Shown: one piece after another, positions 24,172 to 34,700 of the stretch
Numbering within the stretch: position 1 is the first letter of the stretch
Layout: each line of letters begins with the position of its first letter
NCBI RefSeq assembly: GCF_008107445.1
Contig: NZ_VSLD01000003.1
Coordinates: 248,001 to 312,000, forward strand
Direction of reading: 5' to 3'
From: Arthrobacter echini
GTDB lineage: Bacteria > Actinomycetota > Actinomycetes > Actinomycetales > Micrococcaceae
DNA length: 64,000 bases
Program-made: the position numbers and the translations under genes
Notes under the pieces: generated by a model
Database searches by the model: none
Told to the model about the DNA's origin: nothing
What the model saw: the letters and a program-made list of their open reading frames with translations, nothing else

Positions 24172-26727
24172 ATGAGCTCGCCTGCGGCAGCGCCCACCCC
24201 CACGTACCCGAGCAGGGACAACCTGCTCGTCGACATCCAAGCCGCGCTGCGTCAGGACGGCGGGGGCGGAGTCCTCGTCTACGGCGGGCGGGGGATGGGG
24301 AAGACCGCGTTGGCGCAGCGCACGCTCGATGCCGCGGGGGACTGCCCTGCGCCTGTCCTGATCGTCCCAACGCCGGCGTTGAGGGATGTTCCCTACGGGG
24401 CACTGGCGCCTCTGCTCGGCGGAGCCGATCCAGCAGAGCTGGTCTCGCCGCTGTCGGTCCTGCGCGTCGTGCTGTCCTTCCTCCGTGGCCGCTCGGCCGG
24501 TCAGGGGGTCGTCGTCGTCGTCGACGACCTCCATCTCCTCGATCGTGAGAGTACCGCCCTGCTGACCCAGCTGGTGGGCACCCGGGCCCTGCAGGTCGTC
24601 GGGTTCGCACCCTCTCCGACGGCGCTCTCCGACGACGTCGTCGCACTCGCGAAGGAGGGCCTGCTCGGGCAATGGATGCTCGAGCCGCTGACCGACCTCG
24701 ACGTGGACCTCCTGTGCAGCACGATGCTGGGCCCCGACGTCGCACGTGGTGTCGGCAACCGCCTCCGAGCCCGAGCGGGCGGCAGTCCGCTGTTCCTGGA
24801 GCCGATCCTCGACGAGGCCGTCGGCGACGGGTCGCTCCGTGCGGTCGACGGCGTGTGGGTGCTCGAGGACACCGAACTGGCCGTCCCTGCCGGCGCCACG
24901 CGAGCCGTGGCCCTCATGGTGGGACAGCTCTGCCCCGCCGAGAGGACGGCTCTCGAGCTCACCGCACTCGCCGGGATGGTCGATCCCGCGGACCTGGTCC
25001 GGTTCAGTGGGGCCTCGGTCTCCTCGCTGCTGCACGAGGGTCTGCTCGGGAGAGTGACAGAACGAGGCTGCACCTACCTGGAGAACCGCCTCGTTCCCGG
25101 ACACATCCTTCGGACCACGGTCTCGTCGGAACGGAGTCGTGCCCTGCTGCAGGAGCTGCGCGCGGTGGCGTCCGACCACAGGTCCATCCGCCCAGAGGCA
25201 CGGATCCGTCGCGCCGTGTGGGAGCTCGAATGCGGCGAGTCCGTCCCGGACGAGCGACGACTGGACCTTGCGGAACTGGCTTTGTGGAATGCCGATCCAC
25301 GCGCGGCGCTGGAGCTCGCCCGCGGGATCCGCACACCGGACCACCGTGCCGTCGCAGCCCTGTACAGCTCCACGGCGCTGCTGGCCCTGGGTCGGCCGGA
25401 CGAATCGCGGGCGGCAGTACCGGACGGGGCCGCGGGTACCTCCTCCTGGGGAAGTTTCCCGGCGACGGACCACCCATTCCTGCTCGAGCGGGCCCGTTCG
25501 TCGAATCTTGCCGGACGGTACGGGGAGACCATCGAATCCCTGCAGCATCTGACGGAGGTGGACGGGGGCGGGGGCGCGCGTGTTGCGCGCGTCCGGGTGA
25601 CTGCGCACGCCCTGCTCGCCGAAGCGCTGGGTGCGACCGGTAGAAGCGTCGAGGCCCGCGTTCACAGCTCGGCTGCCCTGGCACTCGTCGACCACCGGCC
25701 CGAGCTGTTGTCGGATCTCCGCGGCCCGGCGTTCCTGCGGCATGTGGGGGTGCTGGTGCACAGTGGTGACCTTGCCGACGCCGCGGAGGCCATCCGGAAC
25801 TACACACCGGGTGGCGAGGCGGACTACGCGTTCTGCAGCGGCGGCGTCGCGGTGCTGGACGCGGCCATCGATGTGCGCCGGGGGCAGTTCAGGAAGGCCC
25901 TGGCAACGATCCGGCCCGCGCTGGTATCTCTGCGCCGGTTCGACCAGGACGCAATCCTGCCCTACGCGCTGGGCATCGGTGCCTGGGCAGCAGCGGCACT
26001 CGGAGAGGTCGATCAGGTGGAACGGTGGTCCGCGGACTTCCAGGTGGCGGCCTCCCGCGGGGCAGACCAGTTCGCCCTGCTCGGAGCCGCCCTGATCGAC
26101 GCGGCGCGGATCCTGCTCGCCCCCGCTGCCACCACCGCGCGGTTGGTGGAACGAGCGCGCGCGGCGCGGGAGCGCGGGTGGCACACGGCGGAGAAGGACA
26201 TCCTCGAACTCGCGGTCGTGCTCGGTGACGAGCGCTCCCCGGTCCTGCTCGCAGAGGTCGCGGCGGGACTGGAGGGCGTCGACGCTGCTGTGGTGCAGGC
26301 CTACGCGGAGGGCTTGGTCTCCCGCGACGCGACGGCGCTCGCGTCCACGGCGGACCGCGCGGACCTCCTGCACAAGCACCTTCTCGCGGCGAAGGCCACC
26401 TGTCTGGCGATGGAGCTCTACGCGGTCGACCGTGACGAGGGCAGCCGGCGGAGCCTCGGCCCGGTGGCGCGCCGTCGTCGCGCACGGATCGACGGCACAC
26501 TGGTCCTCGGGCCGGCGGACCCGTTCACGGCGCCCACCCTGACGCCGCGTGAGCGTGAGATCGCGCTCCTGGCCGTCGATGGTCGGTCCAACCGGGCGAT
26601 CGCCGAGCACCTGGTGGTGTCCACGCGTACCGTCGAGGGGCATCTGTACCGGATCTTCGCCAAGCTGGACATAGCCCGTCGCGAGGATCTGGCAGCGAGC
26701 CTGCGGGAGTTGCTGAGGGGTGCGTAG
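24172..26727 (+). CDS. Large ATP-binding LuxR-family regulator (LAL)
   Basis: This 851-residue STAND/LAL-type transcription factor has an N-terminal NTPase with Walker A GGRGMGKTA (about residues 38-46) and Walker B VVVVVDDLHLLD (about 112-123). A long helical repeat region fills the middle. A C-terminal LuxR helix-turn-helix starts at about residue 789 (TLTPREREIALLAVDGRSN...RTVEGHLYRIFAKLDIARR). It is clearly paralogous to the regulator ending at 46410, which shares the TVEGHLYRIFAKL helix. It is transcribed away from prs and towards the glycan island; regulation of that island is possible but unproven. Confidence 0.92.
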   Translation: MSSPAAAPTPTYPSRDNLLVDIQAALRQDGGGGVLVYGGRGMGKTALAQRTLDAAGDCPAPVLIVPTPALRDVPYGALAPLLGGADPAELVSPLSVLRVVLSFLRGRSAGQGVVVVVDDLHLLDRESTALLTQLVGTRALQVVGFAPSPTALSDDVVALAKEGLLGQWMLEPLTDLDVDLLCSTMLGPDVARGVGNRLRARAGGSPLFLEPILDEAVGDGSLRAVDGVWVLEDTELAVPAGATRAVALMVGQLCPAERTALELTALAGMVDPADLVRFSGASVSSLLHEGLLGRVTERGCTYLENRLVPGHILRTTVSSERSRALLQELRAVASDHRSIRPEARIRRAVWELECGESVPDERRLDLAELALWNADPRAALELARGIRTPDHRAVAALYSSTALLALGRPDESRAAVPDGAAGTSSWGSFPATDHPFLLERARSSNLAGRYGETIESLQHLTEVDGGGGARVARVRVTAHALLAEALGATGRSVEARVHSSAALALVDHRPELLSDLRGPAFLRHVGVLVHSGDLADAAEAIRNYTPGGEADYAFCSGGVAVLDAAIDVRRGQFRKALATIRPALVSLRRFDQDAILPYALGIGAWAAAALGEVDQVERWSADFQVAASRGADQFALLGAALIDAARILLAPAATTARLVERARAARERGWHTAEKDILELAVVLGDERSPVLLAEVAAGLEGVDAAVVQAYAEGLVSRDATALASTADRADLLHKHLLAAKATCLAMELYAVDRDEGSRRSLGPVARRRRARIDGTLVLGPADPFTAPTLTPREREIALLAVDGRSNRAIAEHLVVSTRTVEGHLYRIFAKLDIARREDLAASLRELLRGA

Positions 26728-26745
26728 CGGGTGGCGGGGAGTGCA

Positions 26746-26773
26746 GGTACTCCGGCCCCGCCGTCCGAGTACC
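26746..26773. terminator. GGTACTC / GAGTACC inverted repeat
   Basis: GGTACTC (26746-26752) and GAGTACC (26767-26773) pair around 14 nt that also contain CGG/CCG. It lies just past the regulator's stop but has no U-run. It could be a weak terminator or a protein-binding palindrome. Confidence 0.35.
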
Positions 26774-27222
26774 CCGACCGGAAAGTCGCGTCCCGACTAC
26801 TCGTGCCGTGTCAGAACGGCGGGCCTAACGTTGATCGTGTTGAGGGGGTGTCCATCGAGGACGCCCTGCTCGACCCACAAACTGGGTCGGCGGCGTAGGA
26901 GTTCTCCTGAGACCAGAACTTCGTCCCCAGCCGCCGCCGACCCTCATCTCACGCCGCAGCGTCTGTGCGGCACACCGGGCGTCTATTGGAAAATGCATCC
27001 TACGAACCCCCCACACTCCGGCCGCTCGAGATCATAAGTACTGCCGAAGGCCATATGGCATAAATGAAACGTGGCTAGTTTCAACGGACACTCGGCTCGA
27101 AATGCGGACGCAACTTCGCGGGTACGAAGCCGCTGTTGTAGTTACCGTGAGAATATCCGAAAGGATTGCGCAGGGTTTCAGTGGACTTGCCGCGGCACAG
27201 TCCTGATCACCCCGACCAGCTC

Positions 27223-27228
27223 TAGGCT
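27223..27228 (+). promoter_or_regulatory. -10 hexamer of a probable leaderless promoter
   Basis: TAGGCT ends 7 nt before the ATG at 27236, the same arrangement as at tatD. It supports that ATG as the start of the secreted protein. Confidence 0.5.
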
Positions 27229-27235
27229 CGGGTCC

Positions 27236-28336
27236 ATGAAGCGTTCGGTCTCATATGTTGTTGGTCTCATACTCATCTCAAGTCTCGGTGCGGGCCCCGT
27301 GCATGCGCAAACTTCAGTAGCTTTAGACGGGAGTAGGACGATCGGTTGCACAGCCACTGGCAGTACGGCCACAGTAGTGCAGCATGTTCCAGCGCCGAAG
27401 GCTGGTGCGAGAACGGATTCCGCCGCCGTGATCCAGAAGGCCATCGATGCTGCCTCACGCCGGAGCGGCGGAGTGGTTCAGCTTGCCGCGGGCACGTACA
27501 TGGTCTCGCGGCCACTCGTCCTCCGCAGCGGAGTGGCCCTCAAGGGAGCAGGTAAGTCCACCAGGGTGAAGGCGGGGCCGCTGTTCCTCAAGAACCGAGG
27601 TCCTTTCGGAGGACATCCGCTGATCACCACCAACGGTTCCACGAAGGTGACCATCTCGGACTTGGTCGCCGATCAGAGTGGTGACACCCTCAATGGCAAT
27701 ACTCCCTATCGCCTGAACGAGTACCTGATCGACGTCCGGTACACCGACAACGCTGTGGTGCAGCGTGTCACCACGGCCAACCCCTTCACCTACTCCATCG
27801 CCGTCGTGGCCAGCACCAATTTCTGTGTCCGCAACAACTTCACGTCCGTTTCCACCAGCGGCAAGTACAACCAGCTCGATGGCATCCACATCTTCGATTC
27901 CAGCGTAGGCGTGGTGCAGGGCAACACAGTGGACCAGGGATCGGGCTCGGACGGCGATGACGGCCTCGTGGCACACAGCATTGGTGAACCGGTGCATGAC
28001 GTGGCCTACTTGAACAACAAGGTACGCGGAGGGCGTCACGGATCTGCGATGCAGATTGCCGTGGGTGCGGCCGGTGCCTACAACCTGACAATCAAAGGGA
28101 ACCGGTTTTGGGGATCACCCAACGGTCTGATCACCGGGTATTACGGGGGACGAGGACCCGTGAAGAACGTCGAGGTCCGGGATAACGTGTTCCAGGACAA
28201 TGCGGGCCGGTCCGTCGATTTCTTCGGTGCGATAAGCCAGATAGTCCTCGCGGGAAATACCGCTTGCCGTAGCGGGTCCTTCAACGTGACCGCCGGTGCC
28301 GGAAATTGGATCGATGGGCAGAGGCCTTCCTGCTGA
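27236..28336 (+). CDS. Secreted parallel beta-helix protein
   Basis: This 366-residue protein has a Sec signal peptide (MKRSVSYVVGLILISSLGAG..., cut probably after VHAQ) and a right-handed parallel beta-helix of the pectate-lyase superfamily type. The entry motif GARTDSAAVIQKAIDAA is followed by GGVVQLAAGTYMVSRPLVL and repeated N-rich coils. Such proteins lyse, hydrolyse or bind polysaccharides. Earlier in-frame starts exist upstream, but only this one gives a signal peptide, and it follows a -10-like TAGGCT at leaderless spacing. It converges on the glycan operon, so a role in processing that polymer is plausible. No catalytic residues could be assigned. Confidence 0.82.
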   Translation: MKRSVSYVVGLILISSLGAGPVHAQTSVALDGSRTIGCTATGSTATVVQHVPAPKAGARTDSAAVIQKAIDAASRRSGGVVQLAAGTYMVSRPLVLRSGVALKGAGKSTRVKAGPLFLKNRGPFGGHPLITTNGSTKVTISDLVADQSGDTLNGNTPYRLNEYLIDVRYTDNAVVQRVTTANPFTYSIAVVASTNFCVRNNFTSVSTSGKYNQLDGIHIFDSSVGVVQGNTVDQGSGSDGDDGLVAHSIGEPVHDVAYLNNKVRGGRHGSAMQIAVGAAGAYNLTIKGNRFWGSPNGLITGYYGGRGPVKNVEVRDNVFQDNAGRSVDFFGAISQIVLAGNTACRSGSFNVTAGAGNWIDGQRPSC

Positions 28337-28363
28337 TTTTCTTTCCTGCTGATGCCCTGCGCC

Positions 28364-29155
28364 CTAGGACATGGGGGCGTAGTACATTTCCGGCACCGCG
28401 GGGATGGTGCCGTCGGGGAAGAGGGCGTCCGCCTGGGTGGTGTAGCCCCTGATCATTGACTCCTTGGTGGCGAGCTTATGGTCCCAACCGGCACCCTGCA
28501 GCTGGTGCTTCCTGATGAACGCCTCGTCCACGGGGAACGAGAGACTGTAGGGGAAATCTGCGTAGTAGACCACACGGTCAGGGAAGGAGGTGCCGATCAG
28601 GCGGGTGATCACGTGGTCGACATGGCGCCCAATGCCGAGGGGACAGAACAGCAGATCCGCATTCGTCTGTTGTAGTAGGTCGTCCACACGCGCGCGTAGG
28701 GTGTCGATCAGGGCGTGGTCACCGCGCGAGACGCGGCCCAGTGCGATATCGAACCGATAGGTCGGGTAGCGGTAGACGAGTTCGGGCAGAAGCTTCTTGA
28801 GGAGCCGGTGCCCCGGTACCGCACGCCGTTGCCTGAACAGCGCATCCTCCACCCCCAAGTGCAGGTAACGCACGCCCAGCTCCTCCAGGACCTCACGGTC
28901 CTCCAGCTTGCGCTCCTCGAAGAGGGTGTTGGCATCAGGGGAGGAGCACTGGTTCACGAACGTCCGCCCAGCCCGGGTGTGCGGAGGATCCGCTGGTTCG
29001 GTGAAGATCGTGGCCACGGTAATATCCCTTGTCCTCGCGGCGTCCTTCAGCAGTGCACCGCAAGACAGCACGGCGTCGTCGAGGTGGGGGGACAAAACCA
29101 TCCAGGAGTTGTTTCCCTGCAGGGATCGCTTCAGACGCGGAAGGCTCGATATCAC
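28364..29155 (-). CDS. PIG-L family deacetylase
   Basis: This 263-residue protein has the PIG-L/LmbE zinc motif LSPHLDDAVLSCG near the N terminus and a second metal-ligand region CPLGIGRHVDHVITR. The family removes acetyl groups from N-acetylglucosamine-type sugars. The GTG at 29155 is preferred because GAGAGG lies 8 nt upstream. An in-frame ATG at 29245 would add 30 non-conserved residues and overlap the preceding gene by 38 nt. It is the last gene of the glycan operon and may deacetylate an amino sugar in the polymer or its precursor. Confidence 0.88.
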   Translation of the reverse strand: MISSLPRLKRSLQGNNSWMVLSPHLDDAVLSCGALLKDAARTRDITVATIFTEPADPPHTRAGRTFVNQCSSPDANTLFEERKLEDREVLEELGVRYLHLGVEDALFRQRRAVPGHRLLKKLLPELVYRYPTYRFDIALGRVSRGDHALIDTLRARVDDLLQQTNADLLFCPLGIGRHVDHVITRLIGTSFPDRVVYYADFPYSLSFPVDEAFIRKHQLQGAGWDHKLATKESMIRGYTTQADALFPDGTIPAVPEMYYAPMS

Positions 29156-29207
29156 GGTATAGACCTCTCGGGAAGTGAAGAAAGGTGAAAGCGGCGCGCG
29201 CGGCGAA

Positions 29208-30392
29208 TCACGATGTCGCGTACGCGTTCGCGTGCACGGCATCACGGTAGACGGCGCCCTGGCGGTCCGCCTGCCGGTCCCAATCGAACTGGCGGGCGAA
29301 CTCGCGACCCTGGCGCCCAGCCTGCTCCAGGACGGCTTCAGCCGGATAACGCCGCATCAGTTCGTAGGCGAGGGCTCTAGCGTTGAAGGCTGGTACCTTC
29401 CAGCCGCACCCCTCGGGAACGACCTCGCGCAGGCTAGGAATGTCGAAGATGATCACGGGCGTGCCGCTCGCCAGCGCTTCGATTGCGACCAGACCGAAGG
29501 TCTCATGGCGCGACGGCACGACGACGAGGCGCGCCGACCGCATGAGGTCAAGTTTTGCCTGGCCTGATACCCAGCCCACCAGCTCCACGGAGTCAGCGAG
29601 CCCAAGTGATCCGATGAGCCGCCCGATCTTCTCTTCGTCTGGACCGGTGCCCGCGATGACGAGCTTGTCGCCGATGCTCGGCTGCGCCGTTGCCCACGCC
29701 GCGAGCAGCAGGTCTAATCCCTTGAGGTGCAGCTCGAGCCGCCCCACGAACAGGACATTTCGGCCCACCTCGGGCACGCCGTCCAGGGCCTCCTGCTCTA
29801 TCCCGTTACCGATCACCTCCACGACAGCGGAGGGATTCAGTGAGGCCACCTTGTCCGCTGTGCCCCGGGAGACCGCGATCAGCCGCGTATGGGACCGGAC
29901 GCCGAAACGCTCGAGCCAGTGCAGAGGCAGCTTGTACTGCCTAGCCTTATCGCTGGCGTGCAACCACTGCACCATCCCGATGGTGGGCCTGCCGGTCCAG
30001 CGTGGTGCGGACATCGAGGAGAACGGTGCGAAGAAGTCCTCCACCACCAGATCGGCATCTTGGCGCCGCCGTCGGGCTTCGCCGGGCAGGCGTGCGATGT
30101 AGCCGAGGAGTCGAGTGAGTCGGTTCTTACCCACACCGAAGCCGAGCGGAATGTAGCGGACGCCGTCCTGGGTGCGGGCGGTGGCGCCTGGGTAAGTGGT
30201 GGTGAGCACCGTGACCTCGAATCCCGAGGCGGCCAGGCGGCGGTTGATCTGGTGGGTACGCACCGATCCTCCACCGGCGCCGGGCATGAGGGGATCCTCG
30301 AAGCCGAGATGCAGGACGCGAACGGTCGGCAGGCGTGGTGCGAGGGGCTCGTTGGGGACGTCGGTCGTAGCCGGCTGGATCGGGTGGCTCAC
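29208..30392 (-). CDS. GT4-family glycosyltransferase
   Basis: This 394-residue GT-B glycosyltransferase has an N-terminal glycine loop FEDPLMPGAGGGSVRTHQ, the domain-linking GRLELHLKGLDLLL, and the C-terminal donor-binding ExxxxxxxE motif in SRHETFGLVAIEALASGTPV. It probably transfers a nucleotide-activated sugar to the growing surface glycan at the cytoplasmic face of the membrane. The GTG start overlaps the stop of the upstream gene (GTGA), so translation is coupled. Donor and acceptor cannot be predicted. Confidence 0.92.
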   Translation of the reverse strand: MSHPIQPATTDVPNEPLAPRLPTVRVLHLGFEDPLMPGAGGGSVRTHQINRRLAASGFEVTVLTTTYPGATARTQDGVRYIPLGFGVGKNRLTRLLGYIARLPGEARRRRQDADLVVEDFFAPFSSMSAPRWTGRPTIGMVQWLHASDKARQYKLPLHWLERFGVRSHTRLIAVSRGTADKVASLNPSAVVEVIGNGIEQEALDGVPEVGRNVLFVGRLELHLKGLDLLLAAWATAQPSIGDKLVIAGTGPDEEKIGRLIGSLGLADSVELVGWVSGQAKLDLMRSARLVVVPSRHETFGLVAIEALASGTPVIIFDIPSLREVVPEGCGWKVPAFNARALAYELMRRYPAEAVLEQAGRQGREFARQFDWDRQADRQGAVYRDAVHANAYATS

Positions 30393-31780
30393 GATTGTCG
30401 GCCTTCCTGGTCGCGGATCGTGTGGGCATACAGGGATAGGGGTACCGCGGTGCCCGTCTCGAAGAGGTTGTCCTCGAAGGCGAAGAGGAAAGTCCGCAGC
30501 TTGCAGTCCTCTGCATACTGGGTCGCGAAGCGCAGTTGTTCCGGCAGGGAATCGGAATCGGAGTCGCTTCCCGTACCGGGGTTGGAGGGCGGACCGGGGT
30601 TCTCACCCATGACGGGATAGCCTGCTTCCCGTGCAAGCGCGATGGTCCATCGCGAGGCTGACCAGTCGGCCACCTCCGGAGTGTCCTCGAGCGACAGGTC
30701 GACATCTGAATCTTCGCACGTATCAGCGCGTGGTGATGCTTCCCGGGCCCGCACGGCGGTCGCGTCGCCGAGGCCTGTGATGTCCGCGACCACCACGGCA
30801 TCCGGCGTCGCCTCCCTGATGGCATGGAGTTGCGTGGGGTAGTAGAGCCCGCGCTCGAGGCTCGCATCCCTGTCAGCGGTTCCGTCCAGGAGGGCCGCGA
30901 CAGCTGCCTCACGGTCAGCGGGGAGCGTGCCCCGGCCGGCGAACGGAAGATGGAACTCGCCCTCGAAGCCGAGGTCACGAAGCAACGTGATCTGCCAGGC
31001 GACCGTTCGGACCACGGAGTCGGAGTACCACGAGAACCAGGCATCGACGTCGTCCTCGGTGACGCTACCGCCTGACCACTCATCGGTGCCCGGTTCCCAG
31101 CCGGGCAGGGGTGACGGAGTCATGCCCTCGGGAAGTCCGTCGCCGGTCTGCGCCGCGTCGTTGTAGGCCCAGAAGCTGTTCCTCCCCGACCTGCTGTCCA
31201 GGGCCTCCGCCGGGAAGCCAAGCTCACCTGCTTCGCTGGTCCCCAAGCGGATCGCCGAGACGCTGCCCTCGGGCAGGAGCTGGATCACCTCGGACGTATA
31301 CCGCTCGAACGCACCGCGGACATCGCTGCTGTACATCAGATTCGGTGCGTCTGCCTCGCTTGGCGTTCCTGTCTGGTCGACGAACCTACCATCGGGTAAT
31401 TCACGGACCCACTCGGGCGCATACTGCGTGCCCAGGCCGACAATGACGTCGAGCCCTGCGTCCCGGCACACCTCGAGCATCGAGAAGACCTGCTGCGTGT
31501 AGGTGGGATCGGCGGCATCGGACTCGGGGTGGTACAGGTCCCAGCGAAGGTCCACGTGGGCGACGTCGACACCGGCCTGAGTGAGTTGACGCGAGCGGAG
31601 CGGATCGCACTGCGAGGCAAGGACCCCGTACTGGACGTCGCCACCGGTCGCTGCGTTCTCCTCCACGCCCTGCCGCATGACCAGGGTTGTGGTGCCTACG
31701 ATGACCAGGCCCGCGACCAGCACGCTCGCAACGGCAAGCCGCCGTCGTGCCGCCCGTGACCCGGATTGCAGTTCAGCCAC
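30389..31780 (-). CDS. Membrane-anchored glycoside hydrolase-like protein
   Basis: This 463-residue protein has one N-terminal membrane helix (about residues 17-37, VASVLVAGLVIVGTTTLVM) and a large extracytoplasmic domain resembling a (beta/alpha)8 glycosidase such as GH42-like enzymes. Candidate catalytic acids are in GTSEAGE and VMGENPG, placed where the acid/base and nucleophile of clan A enzymes would be. The fold and residues are inferred; no family was confirmed. Its GTG lies 3 nt after the stop of the flippase/glycosyltransferase gene. A membrane-bound glycosidase inside the operon suggests trimming or release of the polymer. Confidence 0.72.
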   Translation of the reverse strand: MAELQSGSRAARRRLAVASVLVAGLVIVGTTTLVMRQGVEENAATGGDVQYGVLASQCDPLRSRQLTQAGVDVAHVDLRWDLYHPESDAADPTYTQQVFSMLEVCRDAGLDVIVGLGTQYAPEWVRELPDGRFVDQTGTPSEADAPNLMYSSDVRGAFERYTSEVIQLLPEGSVSAIRLGTSEAGELGFPAEALDSRSGRNSFWAYNDAAQTGDGLPEGMTPSPLPGWEPGTDEWSGGSVTEDDVDAWFSWYSDSVVRTVAWQITLLRDLGFEGEFHLPFAGRGTLPADREAAVAALLDGTADRDASLERGLYYPTQLHAIREATPDAVVVADITGLGDATAVRAREASPRADTCEDSDVDLSLEDTPEVADWSASRWTIALAREAGYPVMGENPGPPSNPGTGSDSDSDSLPEQLRFATQYAEDCKLRTFLFAFEDNLFETGTAVPLSLYAHTIRDQEGRQS

Positions 31781-31783
31781 TCC

Positions 31784-34700
31784 CTAGCGCTCCGTCTCGT
31801 AGGTTGCCGAAGGGAAGCCGATGTTCTCAGCAGCGCCTTCGCGTAAGGTTTCGTCGTCGACCTGCCAGATGGCGGTGATGCCGTTCGTGGGGCCATTCGT
31901 CGAGAACGCGGCAACAGCATTTTCCTCCAGCCACTCCAGCATGGCGGGCTGGGCGTACCCATAGCCCATGGATGTGGGATGGTCCTGCGTGAGGATGTAA
32001 TTGGCTCCGTTCGCTTCCATGAGGGGAGCTGAAGGCCATACGCCGAAACGATCGTCACCCTCGAACGCCAGTTCACCGGTGCTGTTGGAGACGCTGACCC
32101 GGGCGTCCGTCGGCAGATTTTGTGCCACCCAGTCGCGAGCCTGGACGAACCCGTTGTCCACTGTGACCAGGGCGCGCACCCCGAAGACGGCCGTCAGAGC
32201 GGTGAAGACGACGGCGAACACAACGACGGGTTTTCGCATACTCTGCCGCCGCTCGAGCAGGTCCACGGTGGATACCGCCAGGCTGAGGACGCCTGCGAAC
32301 AGGACGGGATAGCCGTACTGCTCCTCGAGCGTGCCGAAAGCGGCGCTGTAGAGGCCGAATGCTCCGAAGGCCAGAGCGGTGAGGCCCAGCAGGCGCCGGA
32401 CGGCGTGCCTGCTGAAGCAAAGCACCAGTCCGGTGATCGGCGTGAGCGCCAGGAGCAGGTAGGAGGAGCCGAATTGGCCAACCTGGTCGATTACCCGGCT
32501 GAGCAGGCTCGGTGCGCCTTCGGCATTGAAGCCCGTACTCTGCTCCAGACCGATCATGCGGCGAACCCCGCTGGTCTTCGCCCAGATCCAGGTGCCCATC
32601 AAGCCGTTGAAGCCTAGGACGCACAGGTAGATCGTGTATGGCACAGCCGAGAGTGCGACGACCGTGAGTGACTCTCGGACCTGCAACGTTTCCCGCCACA
32701 GGGCAGCGGCGATCACGGGGAGGACGGCTCCGAGGACGTACACGTCCTTGGTGAGGACCGCGTATCCCATCAGCAGCCCTCCGGCAATGAGGCGCGCTGT
32801 ACGGTACCGGGCCGTAGGGTTGAGCATCAGGGTGACGAGGACCAGCAGGCCTCCCACCATGGCGGCCATGCCGAGGGTCTCGAGGAACACGCGGCTGTTG
32901 TTGCGGAGCACGAAGGGCTCCAGTATCAGGACCGCGGCCGCAGCCCAGGCTGCAGGGGTGTTGGCGATCTTGCGGACGAGGAGGAACGCGAGGCCGACGG
33001 TCGCGGCGCCGATGACCGCGTTGAGCCACCTCAGGTGCAGCACAAGGTCGACGTGGTCCCCGGAGATGCCGAAGACGCTGATAACGGCGCCCTCAACCAG
33101 GAAGTATCCCGGCGGGTGGAGCATAAAGGGGCCATCCGGCAGGTTCGGGAGCTGCCCGAGGCTTACCGAGTAGCCGAGCTGTGCGTACAGCATCTCGTCC
33201 ACCCACAGCTCGAATCCACGGGTGAGCCCGATGGCCCGGACCCCGAAAGCCACGCCGACCACGATTATGAATCCGACGAGACCGCTGCGGATCAACTGCG
33301 AACCCTGCGGCCGCCTGAAGCGGCGAGCGGCCGGCCGTTCGCCCTGCTCCCGGAGCTCCTCGGGACCGGTCGTGTCTAAGCGCCGTTGGCCGGTCAGGAT
33401 ACCGGCACCTGTCATGAGCACCACCAAGATCCAAATAAGTGGCTGGAAACCAGCCAGGAGGAAGAGAAGCGTCAGCGCGCCGCCACCGAGCAGACCCTGG
33501 AGCGCCAGGCGCCCGGTGGTGGGCGGAAGCAGTGGGAAAGCGACGAGCGTCAGCGTCATTGCCGATGCCAGGGAAGCAACGGCGGTACCGACAGCGACGC
33601 CCTCGACGCCGTCGAGGTGCCAACCAGCCGCCATTCCGGCGGGAAGGAACAGTGCTGCTGCGATCAGGCCCAACTGGCACCGACGGTACGCACGCAAGGC
33701 GAGCAGGATAGTGGCGAGGACCGTCAGGACGGCGTACCCCAGGCCGGCAGCGGCCAGCCACGGAAGAAGGCTGATCGAAGCGTGGTATTTGTCGGGGAGG
33801 AAAAATTCCACTAGCGACGCCGGGACCGTCGCAATGACGGCGGCAGCGGCGATCGCTAGGAGGCCGAAGGACCGGAGTGCCGATACGAGGATGACGCGCC
33901 GGTCCGCTCCGGCTCTGCGCAGGAGCGGGAACGCGACGAGCACGGTGCCAGCGGCCACGTAGATTGGTCCTTTGGCAATCGTCGATAGCGCCTGGAAACC
34001 TGCTGCGGCGTCGGTACCACCGTCAAGGAAGGACATCACCACCACGTCGGCGCCGGTGAGGGCCGTGACGATGCACAGGGTCAGGGCAATGTCGCCGGTC
34101 TCCGCCCAGCGCCACCGGTCCTTGATGATGGCAGGCCGCCAGGAGAGGTCTCGGTAGAACGAGCGCGGGACCACGAGGATCATCAGGGCCCCCAGGGCGA
34201 ACCCGAGAATCGCTCCCGTTGCTCCCAATGCCAGGATTACGACGAGGACGCTGAAACCGAGGCGCACCAGAACTTCCGCGATCGAGACGCCGGCGTACCG
34301 AATAAAGCTCATTTCACCCTGCATCCAGCCCAGGGGAGCCGCGACCAGGAAAAGGATGAAGGCCGTCAGCGCTGCGGCCATCGCGAGGACCGACGAGCCA
34401 AAGGCCGAGACGACGACGCCGGTGACGCAGGCTGCGGTCATTCCTGCGATCAGCGAGACCATCAGCGCGAAAGCCATGCCGTCGCGACGACCCTGGGAAT
34501 TTGGTGCATACGTCGCCACGGCATGCGAGAGGGGCAGGGGAACCAGGGCGGAGGCCACGATTCCTACGATGTTGAGAAGCATCTGTGCGCCGGCCAAGTT
34601 GCTGTAGTCCTGGGAACTCAGGGCATTTGCCATCAGCAGCGTGGATGCATAACTGACGACCCCCACCACGCCAGCAGAGATGGACAGCAGCCCGCTGCTG

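Larger units (their letters stand above)
26728..27235. other. 508-bp gap between LAL regulator and beta-helix gene
   Basis: No convincing gene was found. It contains an inverted repeat 20 nt after the regulator stop, CTACTCGTG at 26797-26805, and a change to noticeably more A/T-rich DNA from about 26980 (for example around 27040-27160). This marks the left edge of the glycan island. Confidence 0.5.

Noticed and set aside
26720-27037. Possible 105-residue gene after the LAL regulator
   Set aside because: No ribosome binding site, no homologous-looking motif, and it begins inside the regulator's end; it spans the composition change at the island edge.
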